Positions 37,074 through 46,344 of a DNA stretch of 64,000 nucleotides are shown here, piece after piece; position 1 is the stretch's first letter, and every line of letters begins with the position of its first letter. Source of the DNA: Pseudomonas azotoformans (GTDB lineage: Bacteria > Pseudomonadota > Gammaproteobacteria > Pseudomonadales > Pseudomonadaceae); NCBI RefSeq assembly GCF_001579805.1, contig NZ_CP014546.1, positions 6,795,619-6,859,618 on the forward strand, in the 5' to 3' direction. Position numbers and translations under genes: made by a program. The notes beneath the pieces were generated by a model. The model was not told the DNA's origin. It worked only from the letters and a program-made list of their open reading frames with translations, and did no database searches.

Positions 37074-38507
37074 ATGGCTTTGATGTTCCCCCGCCTAGCC
37101 CGCAACTTCGCGCGCAACGGCTATTACCCCACCGACGAAATCACCTTGGAGCGCACGCTACAGGCACTAGCCCCCTCCCCAACCGGAAAAATGCGCATCT
37201 TTGATCCGTGTGCCGGCGAAGGTGTAGTCCTAGCCGAAGCCGCACACGCAATCGGGCGAGACCGCGTAGAAACCTACGCAGTCGAATACGATCAAGAACG
37301 TGCCGAGCACTGCAAAACACTGCTGGACCGCGTGCTGCACAGCGACCTGATGGACACCATGATCAGCCGCCAGGCGTTCGGTCTGCTCTGGCTCAACCCA
37401 CCTTACGGCGACCTGGTCGCCGACCACTCCGGCGCCTCGCAGTACCAGGGCACCGGTCGCCGTCGGTTGGAGAAGATGTTCTATCAGCGCAGCCTTCCCC
37501 TGCTGCAATACGGCGGAGTGCTGGTGTTCATCGTTCCGCACTACGTGCTGGACGCCGAACTGTGCGGTTGGCTGTGCAACCACTTCACCGAACTACGGAT
37601 TTACAGCGCGGCCGATCCAACCTTCAAACAGGTGGTGATTTTCGGTATTCGCACTCGACGCCAAGACCTGGCTCAGCCGCGAGAAATCACCCACATACGC
37701 AAACGACTGCAAGCGATCGGCAACGGCGAACAAACGGCAGAAGCGCTACCGGCCAGTTGGCAGGAGGAGCCTTACAGGATCCCGCCCGCAACAACTGACC
37801 TCGACCACTTCTACCGCCTCACGCTGGAGCCCGAACAACTCAACCAAGAGGTCCAACGGCTGCGCGGCATGTGGCCAGACTTCACCCTGCACTTCGGTCA
37901 ACTCGGCGCCCAGCCGCGGCCCCCAGTACGAGAGCTATCCCGCTGGCACCTGGCGTTAGCGTTGGCTGCCGGCGCGATCTCTGGCGTGGTCACATCGAAA
38001 ACCGGTCGCGTGCTGGTGCTCAAGGGCGACACCTACAAAGATAAGGTCCGCAAGACCGAATTCACCGAAGACCAGGACGGCAACGTCTCCGAGGTTAGGA
38101 TCCTGACTGATCGTTTCGTGCCCATTATTCGGGCGTGGGACATGACGCCAGGCTCCATCAACCAGGGACGCGTCATCACCATCAGCTCATCAGCGGACCC
38201 ATCGCCTGAGCCTGACAAACCAGACACTGCCGTGATCTTTGACCCCGGCCGCGTAGTGCTCACCCGAGCCGTGCATCACCTCTTGGAACACGGACAACTC
38301 GACCCAACCCCATACCTGCGACGACACATCTCCGGCGACTGGGGCGAACTGCCCAAAGAAGACTGGGAGCGCAATCAAGACTCCCTGACCTCAGGGGATC
38401 GTCTGCTCTCCAGCTACAACATCACCGCCGGCGACGAAACGCGGCTCTGGATCATCACCGAAGCCGACCGAAGCGTGACAACCCTGTTGTTGCCATCGGA
38501 CTACTGA
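37074..38507 (+). CDS. Class I SAM-dependent methyltransferase-like protein (DUF6094-type)
   Basis: This 477-residue protein has motif I DPCAGEGVVLAEAAHAIG (about residue 44) and motif IV LLWLNPPYGDLVADHS. NPPY is the catalytic motif of N6-adenine DNA methyltransferases. The C-terminal 250 residues are ICE-specific. It may methylate the element to evade restriction, or bind DNA without catalysis. ATG 37074 follows AAGGAGCCCAACC. Confidence 0.85.
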   Translation: MALMFPRLARNFARNGYYPTDEITLERTLQALAPSPTGKMRIFDPCAGEGVVLAEAAHAIGRDRVETYAVEYDQERAEHCKTLLDRVLHSDLMDTMISRQAFGLLWLNPPYGDLVADHSGASQYQGTGRRRLEKMFYQRSLPLLQYGGVLVFIVPHYVLDAELCGWLCNHFTELRIYSAADPTFKQVVIFGIRTRRQDLAQPREITHIRKRLQAIGNGEQTAEALPASWQEEPYRIPPATTDLDHFYRLTLEPEQLNQEVQRLRGMWPDFTLHFGQLGAQPRPPVRELSRWHLALALAAGAISGVVTSKTGRVLVLKGDTYKDKVRKTEFTEDQDGNVSEVRILTDRFVPIIRAWDMTPGSINQGRVITISSSADPSPEPDKPDTAVIFDPGRVVLTRAVHHLLEHGQLDPTPYLRRHISGDWGELPKEDWERNQDSLTSGDRLLSSYNITAGDETRLWIITEADRSVTTLLLPSDY

Positions 38508-38533
38508 CCAAGCCGTACCTCAACCAACCCGCA

Positions 38534-38550
38534 GGGTATTCACCATACCC
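38534..38550 (+). promoter_or_regulatory. Leader hairpin
   Basis: GGGTAT/ATACCC is a perfect stem around TCACC, in the 91-base leader of the helicase gene. Confidence 0.55.
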
Positions 38551-38598
38551 GCCGGGGTGTCGTGCATGCCCTGTTTCATTCCTGATGGAGAAACAACC

Positions 38599-40839
38599 AT
38601 GAACGACCTCTCACAAGTCCCGACAGCGCCTCTGGCCATCGGTCTGACCGAATTCATCAACGAGTTCGGCGACGAACTGCTGGACTCACTGAACCGCTCC
38701 AACCCACCGGTCTACACCGGCCATATCAACGAAACCCACCAACGGGTGATGAACACACTCAAACGCCAACCGTTTCCCGCCCAGGCGGAAGTGGTACAGG
38801 CCGTTGCAGCACTACTGCTCGACCGCAACGAACAGGCCGCCATCATCAACGCCGAAATGGGCACGGGTAAAACCATGATGGCCATCGCCGTAGCAGCCGT
38901 TATGCACAACGCTGGTTACCGGCGCCCCCTGGTCGTGTCGCCCCCGCACATGGTCTACAAATGGCGCCGGGAAATTCTCGAAACCATCCCGGACGCACGC
39001 GTCTGGGTACTCAACGGGCCAGATACCCTGGTCAAACTCCTCAAACTGCGCGACCAACTGGGCGAGCTTCACGACGGTCGACAAGAGTTCTTCATCCTCG
39101 GGCGCGTGCGCATGCGGATGGGGTTCCATTGGCGCCCAGTGTGTTGGCCACGTCGATCTGGAGGCGGACATCATTGGGCAAGTTGTCCCGACTGCGGCCG
39201 CCTACTGGAAGATCTCGAAGGCAACCGGATCACACTCGAAGCATTTCAACGAGAGGAACGCCGTCGAAGCTGCCCTCAATGCCACGGCCCACTCTGGACG
39301 CTGATGCGCCCAGGCAAAACCGAAAACGGCACCCGCCGAGCGACCATCCTCAAATCAATGTGCCGGATCCCAACCATCGGCCCAGTCCGCGCTGACAAAC
39401 TGCTGAACGACTTCGGGGAAGACTTTCTCGCCTCAATGCTGGTCGACAACATCAGCGAATTCATCAACCTGATGGACTCCCAGGGCAACTTCGTCTTCAA
39501 CGACCGCCAAGCCAAACGCATGGAGCGCGCGATGGCCAACATCGAGTTCGGCTTTGGCGAAGGCGGCTACCAACCCACCGAGTTCATCAAACGCTACTTG
39601 CCGGACGGATTCTTCGACCTGCTCGTCGTGGATGAAGGGCACGAGTACAAAAACAGCGGTTCGGCCCAGGGCCAAGCCATGGGTGTGCTGGCAGCGAAAA
39701 CACGTAAGTGCGTACTGCTGACCGGCACCCTCATGGGTGGTTACGCCGACGACCTGTTCTACCTCCTGTTCCGCATCCTCACCCGTCGCATGATCGAAGA
39801 CGGTTACCGACCCAACGCACGCGGCAGCATGGCCCCGGCGGCAATGTCCTTCATGCGCGATCACGGCGTGTTGAAAGACATCTACACCGAGCGGGACAAC
39901 GAATCGCACAAAACGGCCAAGGGCAAAAAGCTCACGGTACGAACGGTAAAAGCCCCGGGCTTCGGCCCCAAAGGCATTCACCGGTTTGTGTTGCCGTTTA
40001 CCGTGTTTCTTAAACTCAAAGACATTGGCGGGAACGTGCTGCCGGCGTATCAGGAGGAGTTCATCGACATAGCCATGTCTGTGGAACAGGCTGCGGCCTA
40101 TCAGCAACTGGCCGGAAAACTGACTCAGGAGCTACGTCAGGCGCTGGCGCGACGGGATACGACCCTCTTGGGGGTTGTGCTCAACGTGCTGCTGGCCCGG
40201 CCGGATTGCTGCTTTCGACCGGAGATCGTTAAACATCCGCGTAGTAAGGACACGTTGGCCTTTGTGCCGTCGGTCTTTGCGGATGAACAACGGATGCCGA
40301 AGGAGCAGGCGCTGATTGACCTATGCCTCGCGGAGAAAGCCCAAGGCCGTAAGGTACTGGTTTACACCGTGTACAGCGGCACTCGTGACACCACATCTCG
40401 ACTGAAACGGTTGCTGGAACAGGCCGGGCTGAAGGTGGCGTTGTTGAGGGCGTCGGTGGATACCGCCAGGCGAGAGGATTGGATTCTCGACCAGGTGGAT
40501 CGTGGGGTGGATGTGCTGGTCACTAATCCGGAGCTGGTTAAGACGGGATTGGATCTGCTGGATTTTCCGACGATTGTGTTTTTGCAGACGGGGTATAACG
40601 TTTATACCTTGCAGCAGGCAGCTCGGCGGTCGTGGCGGATTGGGCAGAGGCAGGCTGTGCGGGTGATCTTTTTTGGCTATGCGGGAAGCTCGCAGATTGC
40701 GTGTTTGCAGCTTATGGCTAAGAAGATTGCGGTGGCGCAGAGCACGTCGGGGGATGTTCCGGAGACTGGTTTGGATGCTTTGAATCAAGATGGGGATTCG
40801 GTAGAAATGACCCTCGCTAGACAACTCATTGCAACTTAA
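38599..40839 (+). CDS. Second SNF2-like helicase of the ICE, with zinc insert
   Basis: The 746-residue protein has Walker A INAEMGTGKTMMAIAVA, motif Ib PPHMVYKWRREI and DEGH motif LLVVDEGHEYKN. A Cys-rich insert near residues 190-240 (SCPDCGRL, SCPQCHGPLW) may bind zinc. Helicase domain 2 has LVTNPELVKTGLDLLDF and ARRSWRIGQRQAVRV. It pairs with the methyltransferase-like gene 91 bp upstream, a combination conserved in this ICE class. The role is inferred as remodelling of ICE DNA. Confidence 0.88.
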   Translation: MNDLSQVPTAPLAIGLTEFINEFGDELLDSLNRSNPPVYTGHINETHQRVMNTLKRQPFPAQAEVVQAVAALLLDRNEQAAIINAEMGTGKTMMAIAVAAVMHNAGYRRPLVVSPPHMVYKWRREILETIPDARVWVLNGPDTLVKLLKLRDQLGELHDGRQEFFILGRVRMRMGFHWRPVCWPRRSGGGHHWASCPDCGRLLEDLEGNRITLEAFQREERRRSCPQCHGPLWTLMRPGKTENGTRRATILKSMCRIPTIGPVRADKLLNDFGEDFLASMLVDNISEFINLMDSQGNFVFNDRQAKRMERAMANIEFGFGEGGYQPTEFIKRYLPDGFFDLLVVDEGHEYKNSGSAQGQAMGVLAAKTRKCVLLTGTLMGGYADDLFYLLFRILTRRMIEDGYRPNARGSMAPAAMSFMRDHGVLKDIYTERDNESHKTAKGKKLTVRTVKAPGFGPKGIHRFVLPFTVFLKLKDIGGNVLPAYQEEFIDIAMSVEQAAAYQQLAGKLTQELRQALARRDTTLLGVVLNVLLARPDCCFRPEIVKHPRSKDTLAFVPSVFADEQRMPKEQALIDLCLAEKAQGRKVLVYTVYSGTRDTTSRLKRLLEQAGLKVALLRASVDTARREDWILDQVDRGVDVLVTNPELVKTGLDLLDFPTIVFLQTGYNVYTLQQAARRSWRIGQRQAVRVIFFGYAGSSQIACLQLMAKKIAVAQSTSGDVPETGLDALNQDGDSVEMTLARQLIAT

Positions 40840-40844
40840 CCAAG

Positions 40845-40866
40845 AAGGCCATCGCAAGATGGCCTT
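40845..40866 (+). terminator. Hairpin after the helicase gene
   Basis: AAGGCCATC-GCAA-GATGGCCTT is a perfect 9-bp stem with a tetraloop, six bases after the stop. The following T-run is weak. Confidence 0.65.
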
Positions 40867-40963
40867 GCTCTTCTGCCAAAAGCAACGTATCCCAGCACAC
40901 GAGGCAATTCAACTCCAACGTATCCTTTCCAAGGAATGGCTCAGAATTCAAGGATTCAGATTG

Positions 40964-42301
40964 ATGTCAATTTCTACAGCAAGTTTTTTCCACCCTTATT
41001 CAAACTTCCTCCATGGTGCTGCTTATAACCTGCACCAAATTCTGGAAGGCCTGGGGGTCGCCTCATCAAGCTTCATTGAACGTGATAGCGCAGGAAAGAT
41101 TATTGGTAGCTACTGGTCGCCCGACCAAGCGGTGGTCATTACCCTGGGATATCTGGTGTTACTTGCACTGGTGATGATCCCTTGTCTGGCAGCAGCGTCT
41201 TATACGGTGGGCAACAAGCGGGGGCTGATCATCTTCTTCGCGGTCTTGTTTCTTCCGGGTGTATTGAACTGTCTGGGACTATTTCCAACCATAAATTACC
41301 TACCCACGCGGTATACGATCGGAGGCGTAGGCAGCCTGGGCAGCGAAGTCGGACTCATTCCCCTGCTGATGCTATGCGCCATCATCGGTTGGGCTGCCAT
41401 GGTTCTGATCTATGACAACTTCAACCTCACCGAACGCTCCCGCCAGATCTACGATCACTTCTGGTTCCCCCTGGCATTGGTAGCTGCGGTGTTTTTCGTC
41501 GCTGACAACGGCGCCAACGAAAACGCCACCTTGCTGAAAGAAGCCACGGCGAACACGCAAGACGCCAGCGGTTACTTACTTAGCCAAATAAGACGCTACG
41601 ACGATTATTGTAAGGCCAATGGTCTGAGCGACCTGAGATCTTGCCAGTGGAGCCGCGATTCGCAGCGGACATTCACCAACATCAAGGAAGGTGGAGCCGT
41701 CTATTTCATAAACTTTGCACCGGACGCTTCAAAAGGGTTTTACTCCGTAGGTAGCAAGACGATAAACAATGAGGATGTAATCGCTATTCGTACAGAAATC
41801 GCCGCATACAACCGTCGATTGTGCCCAGTGAAGTACTTTTCCAGCGAAATATCCCAGTCGGCCCCGCTATCCAGCACTTGTGAACAAGCCCCATCACGCT
41901 ATTGCTCTGCGCAACCTGATGGCCCTCCAGGTCTTGTGGAAGGCAGTATCGGTAGTCGCACGGTGGCATTGGCCAGCGAGTGCATCATCCCCCGCCTCGT
42001 AGCGGCTAAACCCTACTTGCAAAAAATGTCCGCTATGGTCGGGCAACATGACAAAGCCAAGAATCATCGTTGGCTGTACTTTCTTGCCATCGCGGTAGCA
42101 ATTGGTGCAAAAGTGGCTCTCGCGACTACCAAGCTCTGCTTGATTGATTCACGACCTATGACTGATAGGCGTCGTGTTGCTCGGATTATTCAATACCGTC
42201 TGGGCCAATGCGTACGGTTGTTGGTGCGCGCATTGTTCGAATGCAGCCGATGGGCAGGGGTCGTTGCAAGCCACTTATACAAGCTTTTGAAAAGGGTATA
42301 G
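40964..42301 (+). CDS. Hypothetical multi-pass membrane protein of the ICE
   Basis: The 445-residue product starts MSISTASFFHPYSNFLHGAA at 40964 with AAGGA upstream; the longer frame to 40829 overlaps the helicase stop. Membrane segments appear around residues 60-85, 90-110, 130-160 and 185-205, followed by a large Cys-containing loop and a last segment (WLYFLAIAVAIGAKVAL). No family is recognised; it may take part in mating-pair functions. Confidence 0.75.
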   Translation: MSISTASFFHPYSNFLHGAAYNLHQILEGLGVASSSFIERDSAGKIIGSYWSPDQAVVITLGYLVLLALVMIPCLAAASYTVGNKRGLIIFFAVLFLPGVLNCLGLFPTINYLPTRYTIGGVGSLGSEVGLIPLLMLCAIIGWAAMVLIYDNFNLTERSRQIYDHFWFPLALVAAVFFVADNGANENATLLKEATANTQDASGYLLSQIRRYDDYCKANGLSDLRSCQWSRDSQRTFTNIKEGGAVYFINFAPDASKGFYSVGSKTINNEDVIAIRTEIAAYNRRLCPVKYFSSEISQSAPLSSTCEQAPSRYCSAQPDGPPGLVEGSIGSRTVALASECIIPRLVAAKPYLQKMSAMVGQHDKAKNHRWLYFLAIAVAIGAKVALATTKLCLIDSRPMTDRRRVARIIQYRLGQCVRLLVRALFECSRWAGVVASHLYKLLKRV

Positions 42302-42607
42302 GTGCGGGCTCCCTATGGAACGACGCTACCGGTCAATAGCGTCCATTCCGGCTGTCTACTAAATTCGGGCCTATTCACCCATTCATGTGTAGCAATCGGA
42401 TGAGGTCCATGATCACCACCGCCTGTTTTTCCGTGCGTAACGATCCGGCAAATAACTAGTTCGAACAGCCAAGAGGCCACGGCGGGATCAGCCTCCAGAC
42501 CTGGTTGTTTACGGCCATGCGACATAAACGCAATCAGCGCTGGATATTCAGCATCAGCATCCTAAGCCGTATGATTGGCAACCGTTACCGGCAGGCTTGG
42601 AGAAGTG
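42302..42607. other. Intergenic stretch, nothing assigned
   Basis: A 70-residue minus-strand frame (42313-42525) lacks a recognisable product and a good ribosome-binding site. I see no clear hairpin or repeat. Confidence 0.4.
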
Positions 42608-43885
42608 ATGATTTGTCTCGACTGTGTTACCCACCCGACGCTAAAAGGCCACATTCGCGAAAATGGTGAGGGTGGTGTCTGCCACTACTGTGGGACTGAA
42701 GGTACTGTGGTGGATAGAACGCTGATCTTCCAGCAGATATTGGATCGCGTCGCAGAAAATACGGCCACTGAAGATGATCTTTCTCAGTATGAGTATTGGA
42801 TGCTGTTCGAAGGTGGTTCCGATGACATTCCGATAGCTTCTCTTGACGTAGTCTTATCTGAATGGGCAGAACTAGGCGAGGAGCCTTTTTTTGACGACTT
42901 GTACGACTATGCTCCAAATTACTTCAAAACCAATGACCGGGAAATGGATCGTCACTATTTTGCCGACGACGGGGCATTGGAGAGGAATATCTTTGAGGAC
43001 AAATGGAACAGTTTTATCCAAGATATCAGGCACACACATCGATTCTTCAATGCTAGCGCAGGGAAATTTCTCGAGTCGGTTTTTGGGATTCTTTGTCGTG
43101 CTGATGGATCATTAAAAACTGAGTGCATACGAACAATTTCCAGAGGTGAGCCGCTGTATCGTGCTCGCTCGGCTTCAACACGCGAACAGGTTATGAAAAT
43201 AATTAAGGCACCTGCGAGCGAGTTTGGCCCGCCACCCAAAGATAGGGCCGGCAGCCAACGGATGACTCCGAGTGGAATATCGACAATTTACTGTGCTCTT
43301 GAGCGAGAAACATGCTTAAGCGAGATTCGCGCCATCACCGGCGACAACGTCGTAAGCATTGCAATAACACCTATCGAACGTCTCGTTTTGCTCGACTTAA
43401 CGAAGCTTGGCCGTATTGATGTCCCTCAGCTATCTATTCTCGATAAGGGTTATCTGGAGGCAATGCACCTTAAAGCCTTCATCAGTTCCCTGGTGAAAAA
43501 GATGTCTAAGCCTAAGGGGTCGAATGACGAGCTCAGCTATCTTTCGAGCCAGGTTGTATTTGAATACTTGCGACTGCGCTTTGGTTGCCAGGTCGAGGGG
43601 CTAATTTTCCCTTCCGTGCAGACCGGCGAGATCGGCAAAAACATCGTTTTGTTTCCTGAAGCAAGCATAATGAGTGGAAGAAACTTTCCGCTGGATAACG
43701 ACTACGTTGAAAACGCAGAAGCACCGGTTAAACAACCGTTCGAACCGACAGCAAGGCTTTTTTGTGTACCTGACTCATTGAGGTACCACAAGGTCACTGC
43801 AATTATTACTCAGGCGCATGAGTACAAATATAGCGAGGATTTGTTCCTCAGTGATTTGGCTCGAAATCGCCTCGGGGTGCGTTGA
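42608..43885 (+). CDS. HEPN-RES domain protein
   Basis: This 425-residue protein starts MICLDCVTHPTLKGHIRENG. An N-terminal zinc ribbon (CLDC, CHYC) and a HEPN-like helical domain (residues 40-180) are followed by a RES domain: GEPLYRARSAS, PPKDRAGSQRMTPSG, STIYCALERETCLSEIR. RES proteins are often toxins that degrade NAD. No Xre/MbcA antitoxin lies next to it; the nearest candidate is at 50776-51414. It begins the cargo zone. Confidence 0.83.
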   Translation: MICLDCVTHPTLKGHIRENGEGGVCHYCGTEGTVVDRTLIFQQILDRVAENTATEDDLSQYEYWMLFEGGSDDIPIASLDVVLSEWAELGEEPFFDDLYDYAPNYFKTNDREMDRHYFADDGALERNIFEDKWNSFIQDIRHTHRFFNASAGKFLESVFGILCRADGSLKTECIRTISRGEPLYRARSASTREQVMKIIKAPASEFGPPPKDRAGSQRMTPSGISTIYCALERETCLSEIRAITGDNVVSIAITPIERLVLLDLTKLGRIDVPQLSILDKGYLEAMHLKAFISSLVKKMSKPKGSNDELSYLSSQVVFEYLRLRFGCQVEGLIFPSVQTGEIGKNIVLFPEASIMSGRNFPLDNDYVENAEAPVKQPFEPTARLFCVPDSLRYHKVTAIITQAHEYKYSEDLFLSDLARNRLGVR

Positions 43886-44260
43886 GATCGCGAACTAAAA
43901 TAGAGGACTACTGAATTGACCTGAGCTTTCATAGAGACATCGAATGACTACTTCTGGCCGATATCTGCTGTTGGCGATCGGCAGCTTCCAGCCGATTCTG
44001 TTGAAAAAGTCGGCCATGGCTTCCACGGCAGAAAAGTACGCGCCTGAAATTGAATTCTTTTCTCTGAGCAGAGGTCGCGGTAGGGGTGGCAGGTAACTGC
44101 CATCCCTACCGCGACGGTTGCGCAAGACGGGATGCCTGACCGCTTACACGGAACGGTCTCGACTGGCATGCCCATTTCGGCCCCAGCCGGAACCGACCCC
44201 TGATTGGTTGCTACAGCCTTTTATGAAACAGGCATTGATCAGCCGCACTCGTGACGCGCT
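43886..44260. other. Gene-free stretch with mobile-element-like remnant
   Basis: No credible gene. It contains CTGTTGAAAAAGTCGGCC near 43996 on the plus strand, a type of sequence often found near insertion sequences in pseudomonads, and a long hairpin at 44074. Nothing else is assigned. Confidence 0.4.
44074..44115. repeat. Hairpin with 19-bp arms
   Basis: GTCGCGGTAGGGGTGGCAG (44074-44092) faces CTGCCATCCCTACCGCGAC (44097-44115) around GTAA with a single G-T mismatch. It does not match the seven cassette repeats except for a shared GCGGTA with repeat C. Confidence 0.75.
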
Positions 44261-44596
44261 TTACAAGTCGCGGTAGTCCTCCGGGTATTCAATCCCATGC
44301 AAGAACCATAGACTTTTGGCATTGGTCTCATGAGGTGCCTCATTAAAGATGAAGGCAGGGCATTCCTCATCTGCTTTGTCGATCAGCTTAGCCACCAGAT
44401 CAGCGTTGCGGCGCTGTTGCACTGACAGCTCTACGTCCTCGGCCCCGGCTTTTGAGGGCAGGGGCTTGGGGTGTACCTGGTCGATTTCTGTTCTATCAGT
44501 GATTGTCAGTAGAAGACCGTTTGAAACGGTGAGGAATGACCTGATCATCTGACGCTCATTGAACGACAGCACAGCGCGTAACCCCATCAGCACCAA
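44261..44596 (-). CDS. Small ORF read through repeat A (doubtful)
   Basis: The frame runs 111 codons and passes through the cassette repeat at 44430-44490 (encoding DQVHPKPLPSKAGAEDV). The part after the repeat (NADLVAKLIDKADEECPAF to YPEDYRDL) may be a short gene of about 54 codons starting at a GTG. The family is not recognised. It may be the remnant of a cassette. Confidence 0.35.
   Translation of the reverse strand: MVLMGLRAVLSFNERQMIRSFLTVSNGLLLTITDRTEIDQVHPKPLPSKAGAEDVELSVQQRRNADLVAKLIDKADEECPAFIFNEAPHETNAKSLWFLHGIEYPEDYRDL
44430..44490 (-). repeat. Cassette repeat A
   Basis: Reading on the minus strand: GACCAGGTACACCCCAAGC, stem GCCCC/GGGGC, then CGAGGACGTAG. It lies about 95 bases after the stop of the gene at 44587-45468. 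Confidence 0.8.
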
Positions 44597-45468
44597 AGAA
44601 CTGGTCGCGGCAAGTTGTAAGGATCAGCTTCTAGCTTCGCCGCGATATCGCGATCAGACACACGGCGCAACGCCTCGGCTGCCACAAACTGAGCGCGCAT
44701 CGCAAGAACCATCAGCTCGATCCGGGTCATGCCGTGCGATGCATATCGGGTACCGACATAGTCAGGGAAATGCGCGATAGCGCCGCGAAGGCGATCGTCG
44801 TGCGCAGTCGAAACCTCGCCGATCAGCGCGTCTGCTAGCTTGACAAGGTGGTGCGACAATTTCCGGTATTGCGCCTCGGTCCAGCCGCGCGCGGCAAGTG
44901 CCCCTTTGAGCGCCAGTTCGGCGGTCAAGCAGATCGTCTGTACGGCAGCGTCGATATCGATGTCACCGGCGAGGATACGAGCGGTCGCCGCGAGGGACGA
45001 GCGCGCGTTGGCGAGTAGCTGAGGCGCATCCCCAGTCCCATGCTCCAGATCACTAACCCCATAGGCGAAATCCCACAGGTCGGCGACGCCATAAAAGGCA
45101 CGCCAACCCTGTTCTGGATATTGTTTGAATATAAACTCCAGCTCATCGTGCGATATCTCGATGTAGTCGAGGAGGTCAACCGAAACGGTCCCATATCCGA
45201 TGGCGATTCGAACCGGGTACATCTGGTCACGCAGCGCCACGCCGCCCTTGAGCATCGCTGGCACCGAGAAATCACCTGCGGGATAGAGCGTATGGTAGAT
45301 CGCCATAAGCGGGTCCCACATCGCCTTGTCGAACACATCGCCGGAAATGCCGTTGGCCTTCATCCAGGCCATCGCCACGTAAAACGGCCGCTGGTGCAGT
45401 TTCAAGTCCTGCGTGATCAGTTCGTCGTCGCGTTGCCGCACGAACTCCTTGTCGATGGTCTTCGTCAT
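44587..45468 (-). CDS. Hypothetical protein with HEPN-like C-terminal domain
   Basis: The 293-residue protein starts MTKTIDKEFVRQRDDELITQ. Residues 160-230 form a HEPN-like helical bundle (TAELALKGALAARGWTEAQY, RKLSHHLVKLADALIG). The N-terminal half has no nucleotidyltransferase signature. It sits between repeats A and B as a single cassette. Roles of HEPN proteins include RNA cleavage in defence, but activity is not evident here. Confidence 0.7.
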   Translation of the reverse strand: MTKTIDKEFVRQRDDELITQDLKLHQRPFYVAMAWMKANGISGDVFDKAMWDPLMAIYHTLYPAGDFSVPAMLKGGVALRDQMYPVRIAIGYGTVSVDLLDYIEISHDELEFIFKQYPEQGWRAFYGVADLWDFAYGVSDLEHGTGDAPQLLANARSSLAATARILAGDIDIDAAVQTICLTAELALKGALAARGWTEAQYRKLSHHLVKLADALIGEVSTAHDDRLRGAIAHFPDYVGTRYASHGMTRIELMVLAMRAQFVAAEALRRVSDRDIAAKLEADPYNLPRPVLWC

Positions 45469-45556
45469 AAAAACTTCTCCGCCAGTTTGGGCTTAACGCG
45501 GTGAGATGCGCTCAAAATAAACGCAACGATCCTAGACGCTTGAATCGTGCCTCTCT

Positions 45557-45614
45557 CTACGGCCTCAGCCCCGGTTTGCGGCCGGAGCTTGGGGTGTACC
45601 TGGTCGTTTTTCTA
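45557..45614 (-). repeat. Cassette repeat B
   Basis: On the minus strand it starts with the TAG stop of the gene at 45612-45851, then ACGACCAGGTACACCCCAAG, an AGC/GCT plus CCGG/CCGG stem and GAGGCCGTAGAG. Confidence 0.85.
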
Positions 45615-45851
45615 GGCGCCTGCGCGAGGTATCCGGTACTGGACTTGTCCAGCATGGATAGCCGATGTTGCTTGGCTCATTGCATCCCGCTCAGCCTGCG
45701 CTGCTGTCGAGCCGGTTCCCATGAAGCGTGAATTCGCTAGTGATCCATCCGTTAGGCCAATAATGGCTTCACACTGGAAATGCCCTGGAGCAACTATGTC
45801 GACCGGTCTTATGGTTACATCGTGCTGGTCATCAACTTTTTGTGTCGGCAT
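45612..45851 (-). CDS. Small hypothetical protein, 79 residues
   Basis: The product starts MPTQKVDDQHDVTIRPVDIV; an upstream in-frame ATG at 45872 is also possible. HFQCEAIIGLTDGS and AAQAERDAMSQATSAIHAG suggest a small alpha/beta protein. It fills the whole space between repeats B and C, and its TAG stop touches repeat B. Confidence 0.62.
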   Translation of the reverse strand: MPTQKVDDQHDVTIRPVDIVAPGHFQCEAIIGLTDGSLANSRFMGTGSTAAQAERDAMSQATSAIHAGQVQYRIPRAGA

Positions 45852-45893
45852 ATTCTTGTCCTGCTTGATCATGGGGGAGTGAAAAGCATCCCT

Positions 45894-45951
45894 CTCTAGG
45901 TCCTCGGCCCAGCGCGAGGGCTGGGCTTGGGCGGTACCGCGACTTCAGTTA
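45894..45951 (-). repeat. Cassette repeat C (variant)
   Basis: On the minus strand it follows the TAA stop of the lipoprotein gene: GTCGCGGTACCGCCCAAGC, stem GCCCAGC/GCTGGGC, then CGAGGACCTAGAG. The left flank is diverged from the other copies, while the stem and right flank are kept. Confidence 0.78.
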
Positions 45952-46296
45952 TTGGGGCAGACGGTTGAACATCGTGATTGAAGGTTCGATGATCAGAGCG
46001 TCATCTTTCGCTGAATAGAAGATTTTTGGACCAATCCCAGTCTTCGCTTTCAAGATGCCGTCTTCGACCTCACCGACACTTAACCCAAGTACCACGTTGT
46101 TTTTTGCATAAAGCTCCTTGACGGTGAAGTGCTTGCCATCTTGATCGATAACCAGCTTCAATCCGCCTCCGCTGCGCTCATTGCTCCAGACGCCGACGTA
46201 CTTACTGACGCTACTTACGGTTGCTTCGGGATCAGAGCAACCAACGAGCGCGAGAGCTAGCGTAAAACCAACCAAGGCTTGTTTCATGAGTGTCAT
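45949..46296 (-). CDS. Small lipoprotein
   Basis: The 115-residue product has a lipoprotein signal (ALVGFTLALALVGC, Cys at about residue 20). The mature part has YVGVWSNERSGGGLKLVIDQ, a lipocalin-like or META-type start. Start at 46296 or at the internal ATG 46287. The TAA stop touches repeat C. Function unknown. Confidence 0.72.
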   Translation of the reverse strand: MTLMKQALVGFTLALALVGCSDPEATVSSVSKYVGVWSNERSGGGLKLVIDQDGKHFTVKELYAKNNVVLGLSVGEVEDGILKAKTGIGPKIFYSAKDDALIIEPSITMFNRLPQ

Positions 46297-46344
46297 GAGA
46301 CTTTTCCGTGACTCGTGGGTGTGGTCGTACTCTGAGTTTTTTGG

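Noticed and set aside
43895..44175. Two overlapping minus-strand frames of about 75 codons
   Set aside because: They pass through the 19-bp-arm hairpin and a mobile-element-like remnant; no coherent product.
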